This document shows positions 45,775 to 54,031 of a stretch of DNA of 64,000 bases, piece by piece. Position 1 is the first letter of the stretch, and each line of letters begins with the position of its first letter. This DNA comes from Bradyrhizobium sp. WBAH42. GTDB taxonomy: Bacteria; Pseudomonadota; Alphaproteobacteria; Rhizobiales; Xanthobacteraceae. Below the pieces are notes generated by a model. That model worked only from the letters and a program-made list of their open reading frames with translations, did not search any database and was not told where the DNA came from. The stretch is taken from contig NZ_CP036533.1 in NCBI RefSeq assembly GCF_024585265.1, positions 6,209,001-6,273,000 on the forward strand, in the 5' to 3' direction. Both the position numbers and the translations under genes were made by a program.

Positions 45775-45822
45775 TTGACATACGCCTCGTATGTGAGCGA
45801 TATCTGACATACGAAACGTATC
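45775..45822 (+). promoter_or_regulatory. Divergent promoter region with two TetR boxes
   Basis: TTGACA (45775-45780) is a perfect -35 for the ridA gene, with a weaker -10 (CGATAT, 45798-45803) after 17 bases. The palindromes CATACGCCTCGTATG (45779-45793) and CATACGAAACGTATC (45808-45822) share the arms CATACG/CGTATG, and their centres are 29 bases apart. The first overlaps the -35/spacer, the second sits just past the -10. This is what is expected for TetR repression of ridA, and of its own gene. Confidence 0.65.
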
Positions 45823-45899
45823 TGAAAATGCCGCGAAACGCTACCCATGGAGCGCCCACGTTCCATCCGCCCCCATCCATCGATTGAAAGGCTCCTGCC

Positions 45900-46298
45900 A
45901 TGCCCCAGCGAGAGGCAATCTTCCCCGAAAACCGCCACGCGCTCTATCAAGTGCATCGCTATTCCGCGGCGATCCGCTCCGGTGACTTGCTCTACGTGTC
46001 GGGGCAGGTCGGCAGCCGCGAGGACGGCTCGCCCGAGCCGGTGTTCGAGGACCAGGTCCGGCGCGCGTTCGCCAATTTGCGTGCCGTGCTCGCAGCTGGT
46101 GGATGCACGTTGGACGATGTCGTCGACGTCACCACGTTTCACAGCGATCCGGCGAGCCAGATCGAGACGGTGATGGCCGTTCGCACCGAGGAGATCGGCG
46201 ATCCGCCCTATCCGAACTGGACGGCCGTCGGCGTGAATTGGCTTGCTGGCTTCGACTTCGAGATCAAGGTCATCGCCCGCATTCCTGTGCTCCAGTAA
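45900..46298 (+). CDS. Rid family protein (RidA-like)
   Basis: A 132-residue protein of the YjgF/YER057c/UK114 fold, with the motif RSGDLLYVSGQVG and a middle PEPVFEDQVRRAFANLRAVL. In RidA a conserved Arg (in VARLP) binds the imine/enamine substrate; here the corresponding stretch is VNWLAG, with Trp, so this member lacks that Arg and is probably not a classic 2-iminobutanoate deaminase. Its divergent TetR neighbour suggests control by a small ligand. The start is ATG 45900. Confidence 0.85.
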   Translation: MPQREAIFPENRHALYQVHRYSAAIRSGDLLYVSGQVGSREDGSPEPVFEDQVRRAFANLRAVLAAGGCTLDDVVDVTTFHSDPASQIETVMAVRTEEIGDPPYPNWTAVGVNWLAGFDFEIKVIARIPVLQ

Positions 46299-46346
46299 AC
46301 CTCCTGGGCGGCTCTACGCCGGCCGCCGCCAGGCTCCTTGGGCCGG

Positions 46347-47321
46347 CTACTTGTTGGCGTCGTCTGCCAGCATCTTGCGGTACTTGTCGACGTCGCGCGT
46401 CACGAGCTTTTGCAGCACTTCCGGCGTATGCTCGTCGGCATCGGGCGCAACGGTCGAGAGGTCGGCGAAGCGCTTCTTCACCGCCTCGGTCTCGACGGCC
46501 GTGCGCGCGGCTGCGTTCAGCTTGGCGAGGACGGCCGGCGGCGTGCCCTTGGGCGCGAACAGGCCGTTCCAGCCCTGCGCCTCGAACTCGGGCAGGCCTG
46601 CTTCCGCCGAGGTCGGCAGATCCGGCAGCGTCGCGAGCCGAACGGTCGAGCCGACCACGAGGCCCTTCACCAGCTTGTCGTTGATCGCTTGGGACACCGA
46701 GGCGGCCGCGTCGCAGACGCCGTCGATCTGGCCGCCGATCGCGTCAGTCAGTGCCGGCGCGGCGCCGCGATAGCCGACCAGGGTCGCATCGATCCCGGCC
46801 GATGTGACGAAGCTCTTGCAGATCAGATAGTTGGAGGAGCCGACGCCGGCATGGCCGAGATTGATCTTGCCCGGATTGGCCTTGGCATAGGCGATGAACT
46901 CTTTCAGATCCTTCGCCGGAAAGTCCTTGCGCAGCGCGATGATGCCGAACGTCTTCGCCACCATCGCGATCGGCACGAAGGAATCAGGCGTGAACGGCAG
47001 CTTTGGATAGATCGTGTAGGTCGCGGCATTGGTGCCGGCATTGCCGATCGCAATCGTATAACCATCGGGCTCGGCGCGGGAGGCCCGCGCCAGCGCGGTC
47101 GAGCCGCCGGCGCCGGCAACGTTCTCGATCACAATCGTCTGGCCGAGCGCAATCCCCATCTGCTCGGCCACCGCCCGCGCGATCACGTCCGAGGTGCCGC
47201 CGGCCGCGAACGGCACGATCATGGTGATCGGACGCTTGGGATAATCCTGCGCGGATGCGCAAGTCGCTACTGAAAATGTCGCGAACGTTAGCGCCGCGAC
47301 TGCGGCGAGAGCACGCTTCAT
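46347..47321 (-). CDS. Tripartite tricarboxylate transporter substrate-binding protein (TctC/Bug)
   Basis: A 324-residue periplasmic binding protein with a signal peptide (MKRALAAVAALTFATFSVATCASA). The mature N-terminus YPKRPITMIVPFAAGGTSDV is the Bug family hallmark, and ENVAGAGGSTAL and GWNGLFAPKGTPP follow. It would bind an organic acid. No TctA/TctB membrane genes are nearby, as is usual for the large Bug family. It starts 11 bases after purQ, so it may be read from the pur transcript. ATG 47321 was used. Confidence 0.88.
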   Translation of the reverse strand: MKRALAAVAALTFATFSVATCASAQDYPKRPITMIVPFAAGGTSDVIARAVAEQMGIALGQTIVIENVAGAGGSTALARASRAEPDGYTIAIGNAGTNAATYTIYPKLPFTPDSFVPIAMVAKTFGIIALRKDFPAKDLKEFIAYAKANPGKINLGHAGVGSSNYLICKSFVTSAGIDATLVGYRGAAPALTDAIGGQIDGVCDAAASVSQAINDKLVKGLVVGSTVRLATLPDLPTSAEAGLPEFEAQGWNGLFAPKGTPPAVLAKLNAAARTAVETEAVKKRFADLSTVAPDADEHTPEVLQKLVTRDVDKYRKMLADDANK

Positions 47322-47332
47322 CAGGAATGAGA

Positions 47333-48034
47333 TCACGCGGCTTTTTCCAGATGCTGGGCGAGACCGGCGAACAGGCCGCGGCCGTCGGTGCAGCCCATGA
47401 TGTCTTCGACGTGGTTTTCCGGATGCGGCATCATGCCGAGCACGTTGCCCCTGTCGTTGACGATGCCGGCGATGGAATGTGCCGCGCCGTTGATGTTGGC
47501 GGCCTCGTCGACCACGCCATCGGCGGAGCAGTAGCGATAGAGCACCCGCCCCTCGCCTTCGAGCCGCTTGATGGTCTCTTCGTCCGCCTCGTAATTGCCC
47601 TCGCCGTGCGCGACCGGCACGCGGATCACCTGTCCAGCATTGTAGCCGCGGGTGAACGGCGTGTCGGAGCGCTCGACGCGCAGATGCACGTCGCGGCAGA
47701 TGAATTTCAGCCGCGCATTGCGCATCAAGACGCCCGGCAGGAGGCCGGACTCGCAGAGGATCTGAAAACCGTTGCAGACGCCGAGCACGAGGCCGCCCTT
47801 GGCCGCATAGTCGCGCACCGCGTCCATCACCGGCGCGCGTGCCGCAATCGCGCCGCAGCGCAGATAATCGCCGTAGGAGAAGCCGCCGGGCACGACCACG
47901 AGATCGGTGCCCGCAGGCAGCGAGGTCTCGGCGTGCCAGACCATCGCGGGCTCGCTGCCGGAGATCAGCCTCAGGGCGCGCGCCATGTCGCGCTCGCGGT
48001 TGATTCCGGGAAAGACGAGAATGGCGGCTTTCAT
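47333..48034 (-). CDS. purQ: Phosphoribosylformylglycinamidine synthase glutaminase subunit
   Basis: A 233-residue class I glutamine amidotransferase that supplies ammonia to PurL. The nucleophile Cys is in [13 protein letters not shown], and the His/Glu pair is near GMMPHPENH. Family N-terminus is [17 protein letters not shown], with [18 protein letters not shown] 48034 gives this start; a longer frame is unrelated. It is separated from purS by corA and the duplicated module. Confidence 0.96.
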   Translation of the reverse strand: MKAAILVFPGINRERDMARALRLISGSEPAMVWHAETSLPAGTDLVVVPGGFSYGDYLRCGAIAARAPVMDAVRDYAAKGGLVLGVCNGFQILCESGLLPGVLMRNARLKFICRDVHLRVERSDTPFTRGYNAGQVIRVPVAHGEGNYEADEETIKRLEGEGRVLYRYCSADGVVDEAANINGAAHSIAGIVNDRGNVLGMMPHPENHVEDIMGCTDGRGLFAGLAQHLEKAA

Positions 48035-48199
48035 GGCAGAGGTTCCGACGCGGCTGGGAATGAGGCTGGCCGACCGGCCAATTCGTGAACAGACATAACC
48101 ATTTGACGGAGATTTTACCAGTGCTAGCGTGGTGGAGCGCCGTTGTACACAGGCCATAGCCACTCGCTGTGGTCACTCCATTTGCCCGGGATTGAAGCC

Positions 48200-49216
48200 A
48201 TGAACGTCCCGTCGCTGCCCGCATTCCCCTCCGAACCGGTGTCCACCGATGGCGTCGTCGCCGCCGGCGCTTATGTCGACGGCCGCCGCGTCGCCAATAT
48301 CGCCATCAGCGAGGCCTCGAGTTGGCGAGCCAAGCCCGGCCACGTCGTGTGGATCGGGCTGCACGAGCCCGACATGGCGCTGCTCGGCGCGGTGCAGAAG
48401 CAGTTCGACCTGCACGACCTCGCCATCGAGGACGCCAACCACGCCCATCAGCGGCCGAAGATCGAGCAATATGGCGAGGCCCTGTTCATCGTCGCGCGCA
48501 CCGCGCAATTGGTCGAGGGACGCATTGCCTTCGGCGAGACCCACATCTTCGTCGGCGAAGGCTATCTGGTCTCGGTGCGCCACGGCGCTTCGACATCCTA
48601 CACGCCGGTGCGCGAACGCTGCGAGAGCTGCCCGCGGGCGCTCGCACGCGGCGAGGATTACATCCTCTACGCCATCCTCGATTTCATCGTCGACAATTAC
48701 TCGCCCGTGCTGGAAAGCATTCACGAAGAGATCGAGAAGATCGAGGACGACGTGCTCGCGCACGCGATCACCAAGACGCAGATCGAGCGGCTCTACATGC
48801 TGCGGCGTGACCTGTTGCGGCTCCGTAACGCAATCGGGCCGCTGGTGGAGGTCTGCCGCCGTCTCGAGCACGATGAGCTGTCGATGGTGCGCGCGACGAT
48901 GCAGCCTCTGTTCCGCGACGTCACCGACCATGTCCGCAACATCCAGGAGCGCATCGATTCCATGCGCGAGGTGCTGGCCTTCGCCTTCGAGGCGAGCCTG
49001 CTGGTCGGCCAGGCCCACGAGACCGCGGTGTCGAAGAAGCTCGCGTCCTGGCTCGCCATCATCGCCATCCCGACCGCGCTCGCCGGCATCTACGGCATGA
49101 ACTTCAAGCACATGCCGGAGCTGGAATGGGAGTACGGCTATTTCATGCTGCTCGGCGTCATGCTGACCGCCTGCGGGTCGCTGTACTGGCGCTTTCGGCG
49201 GGTGGGATGGCTGTGA
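48200..49216 (+). CDS. corA: CorA-type magnesium/divalent cation transporter
   Basis: A 338-residue cation channel: a cytoplasmic alpha/beta domain and long helices (residues about 1-280) then two C-terminal membrane helices. The pore motif GMN is in IYGMNFKHMPELEWEYG, so MPEL follows as in most CorA proteins. It would carry Mg2+, possibly Co2+ or Ni2+. ATG 48200 gives the normal N-terminus. It is divergent from purQ, and the last 106 bp are repeated at 50480-50585. Confidence 0.92.
   Translation: MNVPSLPAFPSEPVSTDGVVAAGAYVDGRRVANIAISEASSWRAKPGHVVWIGLHEPDMALLGAVQKQFDLHDLAIEDANHAHQRPKIEQYGEALFIVARTAQLVEGRIAFGETHIFVGEGYLVSVRHGASTSYTPVRERCESCPRALARGEDYILYAILDFIVDNYSPVLESIHEEIEKIEDDVLAHAITKTQIERLYMLRRDLLRLRNAIGPLVEVCRRLEHDELSMVRATMQPLFRDVTDHVRNIQERIDSMREVLAFAFEASLLVGQAHETAVSKKLASWLAIIAIPTALAGIYGMNFKHMPELEWEYGYFMLLGVMLTACGSLYWRFRRVGWL
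49111..49216. repeat. Direct repeat, copy 1: 3' end of corA
   Basis: The last 106 bases of corA, from CATGCCGGAG to the TGA, are repeated in the same orientation at 50480-50585. The copies differ at a single base, C at 49159 against G at 50528, which is synonymous (Val GTC/GTG). Confidence 0.97.
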
Positions 49217-49232
49217 TCGAGGGGCACGGCAC

Positions 49233-49790
49233 TCAGCGCTTGGCTGGCGCCAGCACCAGCATCACCCCGATGGCAAATTGCGCATAATTGTCGGAGCTGG
49301 CCTTCTCGGTGGCCGCCGAACTGATCAGGCTGGCCGCACCTCGATCACCAAACAGATAGCCGCTGACCTGATATTCCTTCGTGCCATCAGGCTTCACCAT
49401 CAGTCGCCGCGCTTTGAACAGGCGCGGCACCTTGGTGCCACCGTCGCCGTCAACTCCGAGAATCGAGATCTTCTGTCCCGGCGTCCGCTGCTCCAGCATC
49501 TTGACGATTTGCGTCTGCTCTTCGCGAAATTGCTCCAGCGTCATCGTGTTGCCCGGAGGATAGGACCCTGGCGCGTAGAGCCGATAGCTCACCCTCGACT
49601 GCGCACCGCAGGCGGGCTGCTCGCACAGGAACATGTGGACGTCGTTGGGGCGCAGCTCGTAGCGCCAGCCCTTCACTGAGACCGGCGGGCGCGGCGCGGT
49701 GGATTGCGGCGCCCGCGATTGGGCAAAGGCGCTCCCTCCCGCGAGCAGCAGCGCTGCCAGCAGCACCAGCGACCGGACTCTAAACCGCAT
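49233..49790 (-). CDS. Exported protein of unknown function (module between corA repeats)
   Basis: A 185-residue protein with a signal peptide (MRFRVRSLVLLAALLLAGGSAFA). The mature protein has two Cys (FLCEQPACG) that may form a disulfide, and VSYRLYAPGSYPPG and PGQKISILGVDG segments. No family is recognised. ATG 49790 has AGGG just upstream; ATG 49802, almost touching the previous stop, is an alternative. It is the second gene of a two-gene unit bracketed by corA repeats. Confidence 0.7.
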   Translation of the reverse strand: MRFRVRSLVLLAALLLAGGSAFAQSRAPQSTAPRPPVSVKGWRYELRPNDVHMFLCEQPACGAQSRVSYRLYAPGSYPPGNTMTLEQFREEQTQIVKMLEQRTPGQKISILGVDGDGGTKVPRLFKARRLMVKPDGTKEYQVSGYLFGDRGAASLISSAATEKASSDNYAQFAIGVMLVLAPAKR

Positions 49791-49803
49791 GCCGGCCCTC
49801 ATC

Positions 49804-50397
49804 TCACTGGCGCGCCGGAGGTGCGAAGTCCTCGATCTCCATCACACCGACGAAATCGCTGCTGTTGCGTCGAGCAACCTCGACGCCGAGCGATGTGGAG
49901 ATGACGTCGATCATCGTGTTGCCTGCGAAAACCATGTCGCGGACGACATAGACCGGCTTATCGTTCGGACCGGTCGCCTTGTACTCCCAATGCACGGCCG
50001 GAAATTCCTTCATCTTCGCGACGCGCGAAGACACCAGCGTCAGGTCTCTCAGGCGCCCGACCGCCTCGGTCGATGCCTGCTCGGTCTGAGCCATCTGACG
50101 CTGCGCATCTGCCTCGGCGAATTTCTGCAGGGCCACGGGATCGGGGCTACGGGTCGGACTGGCTGCGGTGCGGATGGAGGCGATCGAGTACTCGGGACAC
50201 GCAAGCGGCCTGCAGCGGAAGATCGAGCGTCTTTCGCCGAATACCCTCGTACCGGTCCATTTTTCCGGATCCGGCGATTTGAAAGTCACCCTGGTTCCTG
50301 GATGCTCCGGGCCCACGGCCGCCGTCCTACAGCCGGCGAGCGACAACGCGGCTGCGGCCATAGCCGCATGCCGGAAAACGTCTGAAAAAGTCCCCAT
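49804..50397 (-). CDS. Probable lipoprotein of unknown function (module between corA repeats)
   Basis: A 197-residue protein with a lipobox-like end of the signal peptide (AALSLAGC, Cys near residue 23). A region of coiled-coil-like sequence (ALQKFAEADAQRQMAQTEQA) lies in the middle, and VRDMVFAGNTMIDVISTSLG and VGVMEIEDFAP near the end. No family is recognised. The start is ATG 50397 after GGGG; a longer frame to 50436 is unlikely. It is followed at once by the second gene of the module. Confidence 0.7.
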   Translation of the reverse strand: MGTFSDVFRHAAMAAAALSLAGCRTAAVGPEHPGTRVTFKSPDPEKWTGTRVFGERRSIFRCRPLACPEYSIASIRTAASPTRSPDPVALQKFAEADAQRQMAQTEQASTEAVGRLRDLTLVSSRVAKMKEFPAVHWEYKATGPNDKPVYVVRDMVFAGNTMIDVISTSLGVEVARRNSSDFVGVMEIEDFAPPARQ

Positions 50398-50479
50398 CAC
50401 CCCGCCCCGAACGCACCCTGCCCGGAGTGCAAACAACCTGTAGTTTTCGAGAAAGGCGACGTCAACAGCTGCGATGCAG

Positions 50480-50585
50480 CATGCCGGAGCTGGAATGGGA
50501 GTACGGCTATTTCATGCTGCTCGGCGTGATGCTGACCGCCTGCGGGTCGCTGTACTGGCGCTTTCGGCGGGTGGGATGGCTGTGA
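50480..50585 (+). pseudogene. Duplicated 3' end of corA
   Basis: Encodes the last 34 residues of CorA plus the stop (HMPELEWEYGYFMLLGV...RRVGWL) with no start or upstream domain. It is 105/106 identical to the end of corA, and the two genes at 49233-50397 lie between. It is probably a trace of an insertion or unequal exchange at the corA end. Confidence 0.93.
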
Positions 50586-50600
50586 CGCTCTGAACCGAGG

Positions 50601-50855
50601 CTATCGAACAGGCGCCTCGTTCAGTTCTAGCCTGCGCTCGATCCGGTCAAGCCTGCCCTCATGCCTCACCAGCGTGGCATGAACCGCCGCGATCTCCTGA
50701 AAGACACTCGTGACATCCTGGCGAGCGGCATTTTGGGACGTTCGCAACGCCAGAATTTCCTGCTTCGTCTCATCGATCTTGCCATCGACCTGCGCCAGTC
50801 GCGCCTGGATCGGCTTCAACACCTCGAACATGAGCTCGGCCGTCACGTCGGGCAT
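50601..50855 (-). CDS. Hypothetical coiled-coil protein (84 aa)
   Basis: An 84-residue, mostly helical protein (LKPIQARLAQVDGKIDETKQ ... VRHEGRLDRIERRLEL), a likely coiled coil. It starts 12 bases after the purS stop and so is probably transcribed with the pur genes. No function is recognised. Confidence 0.65.
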   Translation of the reverse strand: MPDVTAELMFEVLKPIQARLAQVDGKIDETKQEILALRTSQNAARQDVTSVFQEIAAVHATLVRHEGRLDRIERRLELNEAPVR

Positions 50856-50867
50856 TTGGCCTGTTCC

Positions 50868-51110
50868 TTACGCTTTCATCTCGATCGCATAATTCTCGAT
50901 CACGGTGTTCGCCAAGAGCTTGTCGGCGGCTTCCTTCAGTGCCGCCTCCGCCTTGGCCTTGTCGGCGCCGGCGAGCTCGATGTCGAACACCTTGCCCTGG
51001 CGGACGCTGGCGACGCCGTCGACGCCGAGCGACTTCAGCGCGCCTTCGATGGCCTTGCCTTGCGGATCGAGGATGCCCGTCTTCAGGGTAACGGTGACAC
51101 GTGCCTTCAC
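50868..51110 (-). CDS. purS: Phosphoribosylformylglycinamidine synthase small subunit
   Basis: An 80-residue PurS (KARVTVTLKTGILDPQGKAI, VASVRQGKVFDIEL, then VIENYAIEM at the end), which bridges PurL and PurQ in FGAM synthase. The start is GTG 51110, with AGAGGAC well placed. It follows purC after 14 bases. Confidence 0.95.
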   Translation of the reverse strand: MKARVTVTLKTGILDPQGKAIEGALKSLGVDGVASVRQGKVFDIELAGADKAKAEAALKEAADKLLANTVIENYAIEMKA

Positions 51111-51124
51111 GTCAAAAGTCCTCT

Positions 51125-51892
51125 TCAGCTCTTCACCAGCACCGGGCCGGTGCCCTGGGGACGCTCGTTCTCCATGAGGATGCCGAGACGCTTTGCAACT
51201 TCCGTATAGGCTTCCAGCAGACCACCGAGGTCGCGGCGGAAACGATCCTTGTCGAGCTTCTCGTTCGACTTGATGTCCCACAGACGGCAGCTGTCCGGCG
51301 AGATCTCGTCGGCGACGATGATCCGCATCATCTCGTTCTCGAACAGGCGGCCGCACTCCATCTTGAAGTCGACGAGGCGGATGCCGATGCCGAGGAAGAG
51401 GCCGGTGAGGAAGTCGTTGACGCGGATGGCGAGCGCCATGATGTCGTCGATCTCCTGCGGCGTCGCCCAGCCGAAGGCGGTGATGTGCTCTTCCGACACC
51501 ATGGGGTCGTTGAGCTGGTCGTTCTTGTAATAGAATTCGATGATCGAGCGGGGCAGCTGCGTGCCCTCCTCGATGCCGAGGCGCTGCGACAGCGAGCCGG
51601 CGGCGACGTTCCGCACCACCACTTCCAGGGGCACGATCTCGACCTCGCGAATCAACTGCTCGCGCATGTTGAGGCGGCGGATGAAATGGGTCGGCACCCC
51701 GATGTCGTTGAGGTGCTGAAACAGGTACTCCGAGATCCGGTTGTTGAGGACACCCTTGCCCTCGATCACCTGATGCTTTTTCGCATTGAACGCGGTGGCG
51801 TCGTCCTTGAAGTGCTGGATCAGGGTACCGGGCTCCGGGCCTTCGTAAAGAACCTTTGCCTTGCCTTCATAAATGCGACGCCGACGGCTCAT
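51125..51892 (-). CDS. purC: Phosphoribosylaminoimidazole-succinocarboxamide synthase
   Basis: A 255-residue SAICAR synthase joining aspartate to CAIR using ATP. It has [15 protein letters not shown] at the N-terminus (ATP loop), [27 protein letters not shown], and [14 protein letters not shown] with the catalytic Asp. ATG 51892 gives the usual start; ATG 51922 would add [10 protein letters not shown]. It heads the pur genes on the minus strand (purC-purS then purQ further on). Confidence 0.95.
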   Translation of the reverse strand: MSRRRRIYEGKAKVLYEGPEPGTLIQHFKDDATAFNAKKHQVIEGKGVLNNRISEYLFQHLNDIGVPTHFIRRLNMREQLIREVEIVPLEVVVRNVAAGSLSQRLGIEEGTQLPRSIIEFYYKNDQLNDPMVSEEHITAFGWATPQEIDDIMALAIRVNDFLTGLFLGIGIRLVDFKMECGRLFENEMMRIIVADEISPDSCRLWDIKSNEKLDKDRFRRDLGGLLEAYTEVAKRLGILMENERPQGTGPVLVKS

Positions 51893-52212
51893 GGGGATGT
51901 ACCGTGTTTTGTTGAAATCCATGAATTTGGTGTGCTCCGGTTGACTTGGATTACGACCCACAGCGGAGCTGCCGTGAACGGCCAGGAACCCATCCATAAC
52001 CCTTTGGAAACAGAACGGGAACCAAGCCTTAGGCAACCTATCCGATTGGCTGTCCGAGCACAATCGATCCGGCCGTCCGGCGCCAACTTATACCGTCTTG
52101 CCTGCGGCTTAACGGCCCGTTGTTTTGCCGATTCGTGCTATCTATGTAGGCATGCAGCCGGGTCGCCGCAACGGAAGGCTCCGCTCCATTCAGCGAGGAT
52201 TTGGAACAAGGT

Positions 52213-52536
52213 ATGAGCGAGTTCGATAAGCGCCAGGAAGGCTTCGAGAAGAAGTACGCCCTCGACGAGGAGCAGAAGTTCAAGGCGGAGGCCCGCCGCA
52301 ACCGGCTGCTCGGCCTATGGGCGGCCGAGAAGCTCGGCATCACCGGCGATGCCGCCACCGCCTATGCCAAGGAGGTGGTCGCGGCCGATTTCGAGGAGGC
52401 CGGCGATGCCGACGTCCTGCGCAAGCTGACGGCCGATTTCGCCGCCAAGAACGTCGCCGTCACCGAGCAGGCGATTCGCGCCAAGATGAGCGAGCTGCTC
52501 GCGGTTGCCGCCGCCGAGGTGAAGGCGGGGAAATAA
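52213..52536 (+). CDS. DUF1476 protein, zeta-type F1-ATPase inhibitor
   Basis: A 107-residue helical protein typical of DUF1476, which in alphaproteobacteria such as Paracoccus is the zeta subunit, an inhibitor of F1FO-ATP hydrolysis. The N-terminal MSEFDKRQEGFEKKYALDEE is the inhibitory region, and ARRNRLLGLWAAEKLG follows. ATG 52213 is used. It is divergent from purC. Confidence 0.92.
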   Translation: MSEFDKRQEGFEKKYALDEEQKFKAEARRNRLLGLWAAEKLGITGDAATAYAKEVVAADFEEAGDADVLRKLTADFAAKNVAVTEQAIRAKMSELLAVAAAEVKAGK

Positions 52537-52550
52537 GACAGACGAATAGG

Positions 52551-52590
52551 GAGTGGCGAATGGCGAATTGGGCGTCGCAATTCGCCACTC
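52551..52590. terminator. Inverted repeat between convergent genes
   Basis: GAGTGGCGAAT (52551-52561) and ATTCGCCACTC (52580-52590) form a perfect 11-bp stem with an 18-base loop. It lies between the convergent DUF1476 and cynS genes. There is no T run, so terminator action is a guess; it may also be a short repeat. Confidence 0.5.
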
Positions 52591-52597
52591 GCCTCTA

Positions 52598-53086
52598 TCA
52601 CTCCTCCTTGAAGCCGTATTCCGGCACGTTGCCGCTGGCGCCGTAATATTTGTAGGGCAGGAACTTGCCGCTCATGGTGATCTTGACGCGGTCGCCCTTG
52701 GGGTTGGCGACGCGCTCGATGCCCATGTCGAAGTCGATCGCCGACATGATGCCGTCGCCGAATTCCTCCTCGATCAGCGCCTTCCAGGCCGGGCCGTTCA
52801 CCATCACCATCTCGTAGAAGCGGTAGATCAGCGGGTCGGTCGGCGGCATCGGCGTGCCGGTGCCGCGCATCGGCACCTCGTTGAGCATGGCAACTTCCGC
52901 CTTCGACAGGCCGAACAGCTCGCCGGCATTGGCCGCCTGCGGCTTTGTCAGTTTCATCTGGCCCATGATCGCACCGACGATCAGAACCTCGGAATAGCCG
53001 CCGATCTTTTCGCAGATGTGCTTCCAGCTCCAGCCCTTCTCGCGCTTGATGTCGAGCAGCTTCTCGGTGAGGTCTTCGCGCTTCAT
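52598..53086 (-). CDS. cynS: Cyanate hydratase (cyanase)
   Basis: A 162-residue cyanase that converts cyanate and bicarbonate to ammonia and CO2. The catalytic Arg89, Glu92 and Ser115 are in IYRFYEMV and DGIMSAIDF, and the helical N-terminal domain (EKLLDIKREKGWSWKHIC) is as in E. coli CynS (156 residues). The C-terminal FLPYKYYGASGNVPEYG is also conserved. It is the last gene of a transporter operon, 16 bases after the ATPase gene. Confidence 0.96.
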   Translation of the reverse strand: MKREDLTEKLLDIKREKGWSWKHICEKIGGYSEVLIVGAIMGQMKLTKPQAANAGELFGLSKAEVAMLNEVPMRGTGTPMPPTDPLIYRFYEMVMVNGPAWKALIEEEFGDGIMSAIDFDMGIERVANPKGDRVKITMSGKFLPYKYYGASGNVPEYGFKEE

Positions 53087-53102
53087 TGTCGGGGTCTCCT
53101 TG

Positions 53103-54026
53103 CTAGGCGCTCAATCCGGGATTTGTCCCCGGCATCCAGGTCTGTCGCGGCTCTTCGCCGGTCGATGCGATCGAAAGGCCGGGTTTGCCGATCTGCACCG
53201 TCGGCACGTTGCGCGGATCGTGATCCGGCTTTTCAGCGGTGAAGGTCTTGCTGCGCATCACCAGGAAATCGATAATGTGGTTGCGCAGCGCGTAGTAGAG
53301 CGGATGGCGGTGCAGATCGGTGCGGCCGCGATCCCGCGGCAGCGGGTTCTCGACCACCTCCGCCAGCACCGCGCCGGGACCGTTGGTCATCAGAAAGATC
53401 TTGTCGGCGAGATAGATCGCCTCGTCGACGTCATGGGTGATCATGAACGCGGTCTGCCCGGTCTCCAGGCAAATGCGCCGCACCTCGTCCTGCAGCGTGC
53501 CGCGCGTCAGCGCGTCCAGCGCCGAGAACGGCTCGTCCATCAGCATCATCTTCGGCGTGATCGACAGCGCCCGCGCGATGCCGACGCGCTGCTTCATGCC
53601 ACCCGACAGCTCCGATGGGCGCTTGTGCTCGGAGCCGGAGAGTCCGACGAGATCGATGAATTTTTGCGCATGCGCCCTCACTTTGGCCCGGTCCCAGCTC
53701 CGCCATTTCGAGCTGACGGCATAGCCGACGTTGCCAAGCACGGTGCGCCAGGGTAGCAGCGCATGGCTCTGGAAGATCACCGCGCGGTCGAGGCTGGTGC
53801 CCGAGATCGCCTGCCCGTCGACGATGACCGCGCCCTCGCTCGGCGCATCGAGGCCGGCGAGGATGTTGAGCACCGTCGTCTTGCCGCAGCCGGAATGGCC
53901 GATCACGCAGGCAAACTCGCCGCGCGCCATCGAGAGCCAAAGGTTCTCGAAGATGGTGGTCGTCGCGCCGCCCGCGCCGGGATAGCGCTTGGCAATGCCT
54001 TCGATCGAGATGAACTTGTCGGTCAT
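53103..54026 (-). CDS. ABC transporter ATP-binding protein (nitrate/cyanate type)
   Basis: A 307-residue ATPase of the NrtD/CynD/SsuB class. Motifs in order: Walker A GHSGCGKTTVLN, signature LSGGMKQRVGIARAL, Walker B MLMDEPFSALD and ITHDVDEA. It has a C-terminal extension of about 50 residues (after KPDHDPRNVPTV). It starts 5 bases after the permease gene. In E. coli cynS partners with CynX, whereas here an ABC system would bring in cyanate; nitrate or bicarbonate are also possible substrates. Confidence 0.92.
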   Translation of the reverse strand: MTDKFISIEGIAKRYPGAGGATTTIFENLWLSMARGEFACVIGHSGCGKTTVLNILAGLDAPSEGAVIVDGQAISGTSLDRAVIFQSHALLPWRTVLGNVGYAVSSKWRSWDRAKVRAHAQKFIDLVGLSGSEHKRPSELSGGMKQRVGIARALSITPKMMLMDEPFSALDALTRGTLQDEVRRICLETGQTAFMITHDVDEAIYLADKIFLMTNGPGAVLAEVVENPLPRDRGRTDLHRHPLYYALRNHIIDFLVMRSKTFTAEKPDHDPRNVPTVQIGKPGLSIASTGEEPRQTWMPGTNPGLSA

Positions 54027-54031
54027 CGCCT

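Noticed and set aside
49217..50479. Insertion sequence between the corA repeats
   Set aside because: No transposase and no terminal inverted repeats; the two genes encode exported proteins.
52551..52590. Attachment site of a mobile element
   Set aside because: The inverted repeat is simple and between convergent genes; no integrase, tRNA or direct repeat is near.
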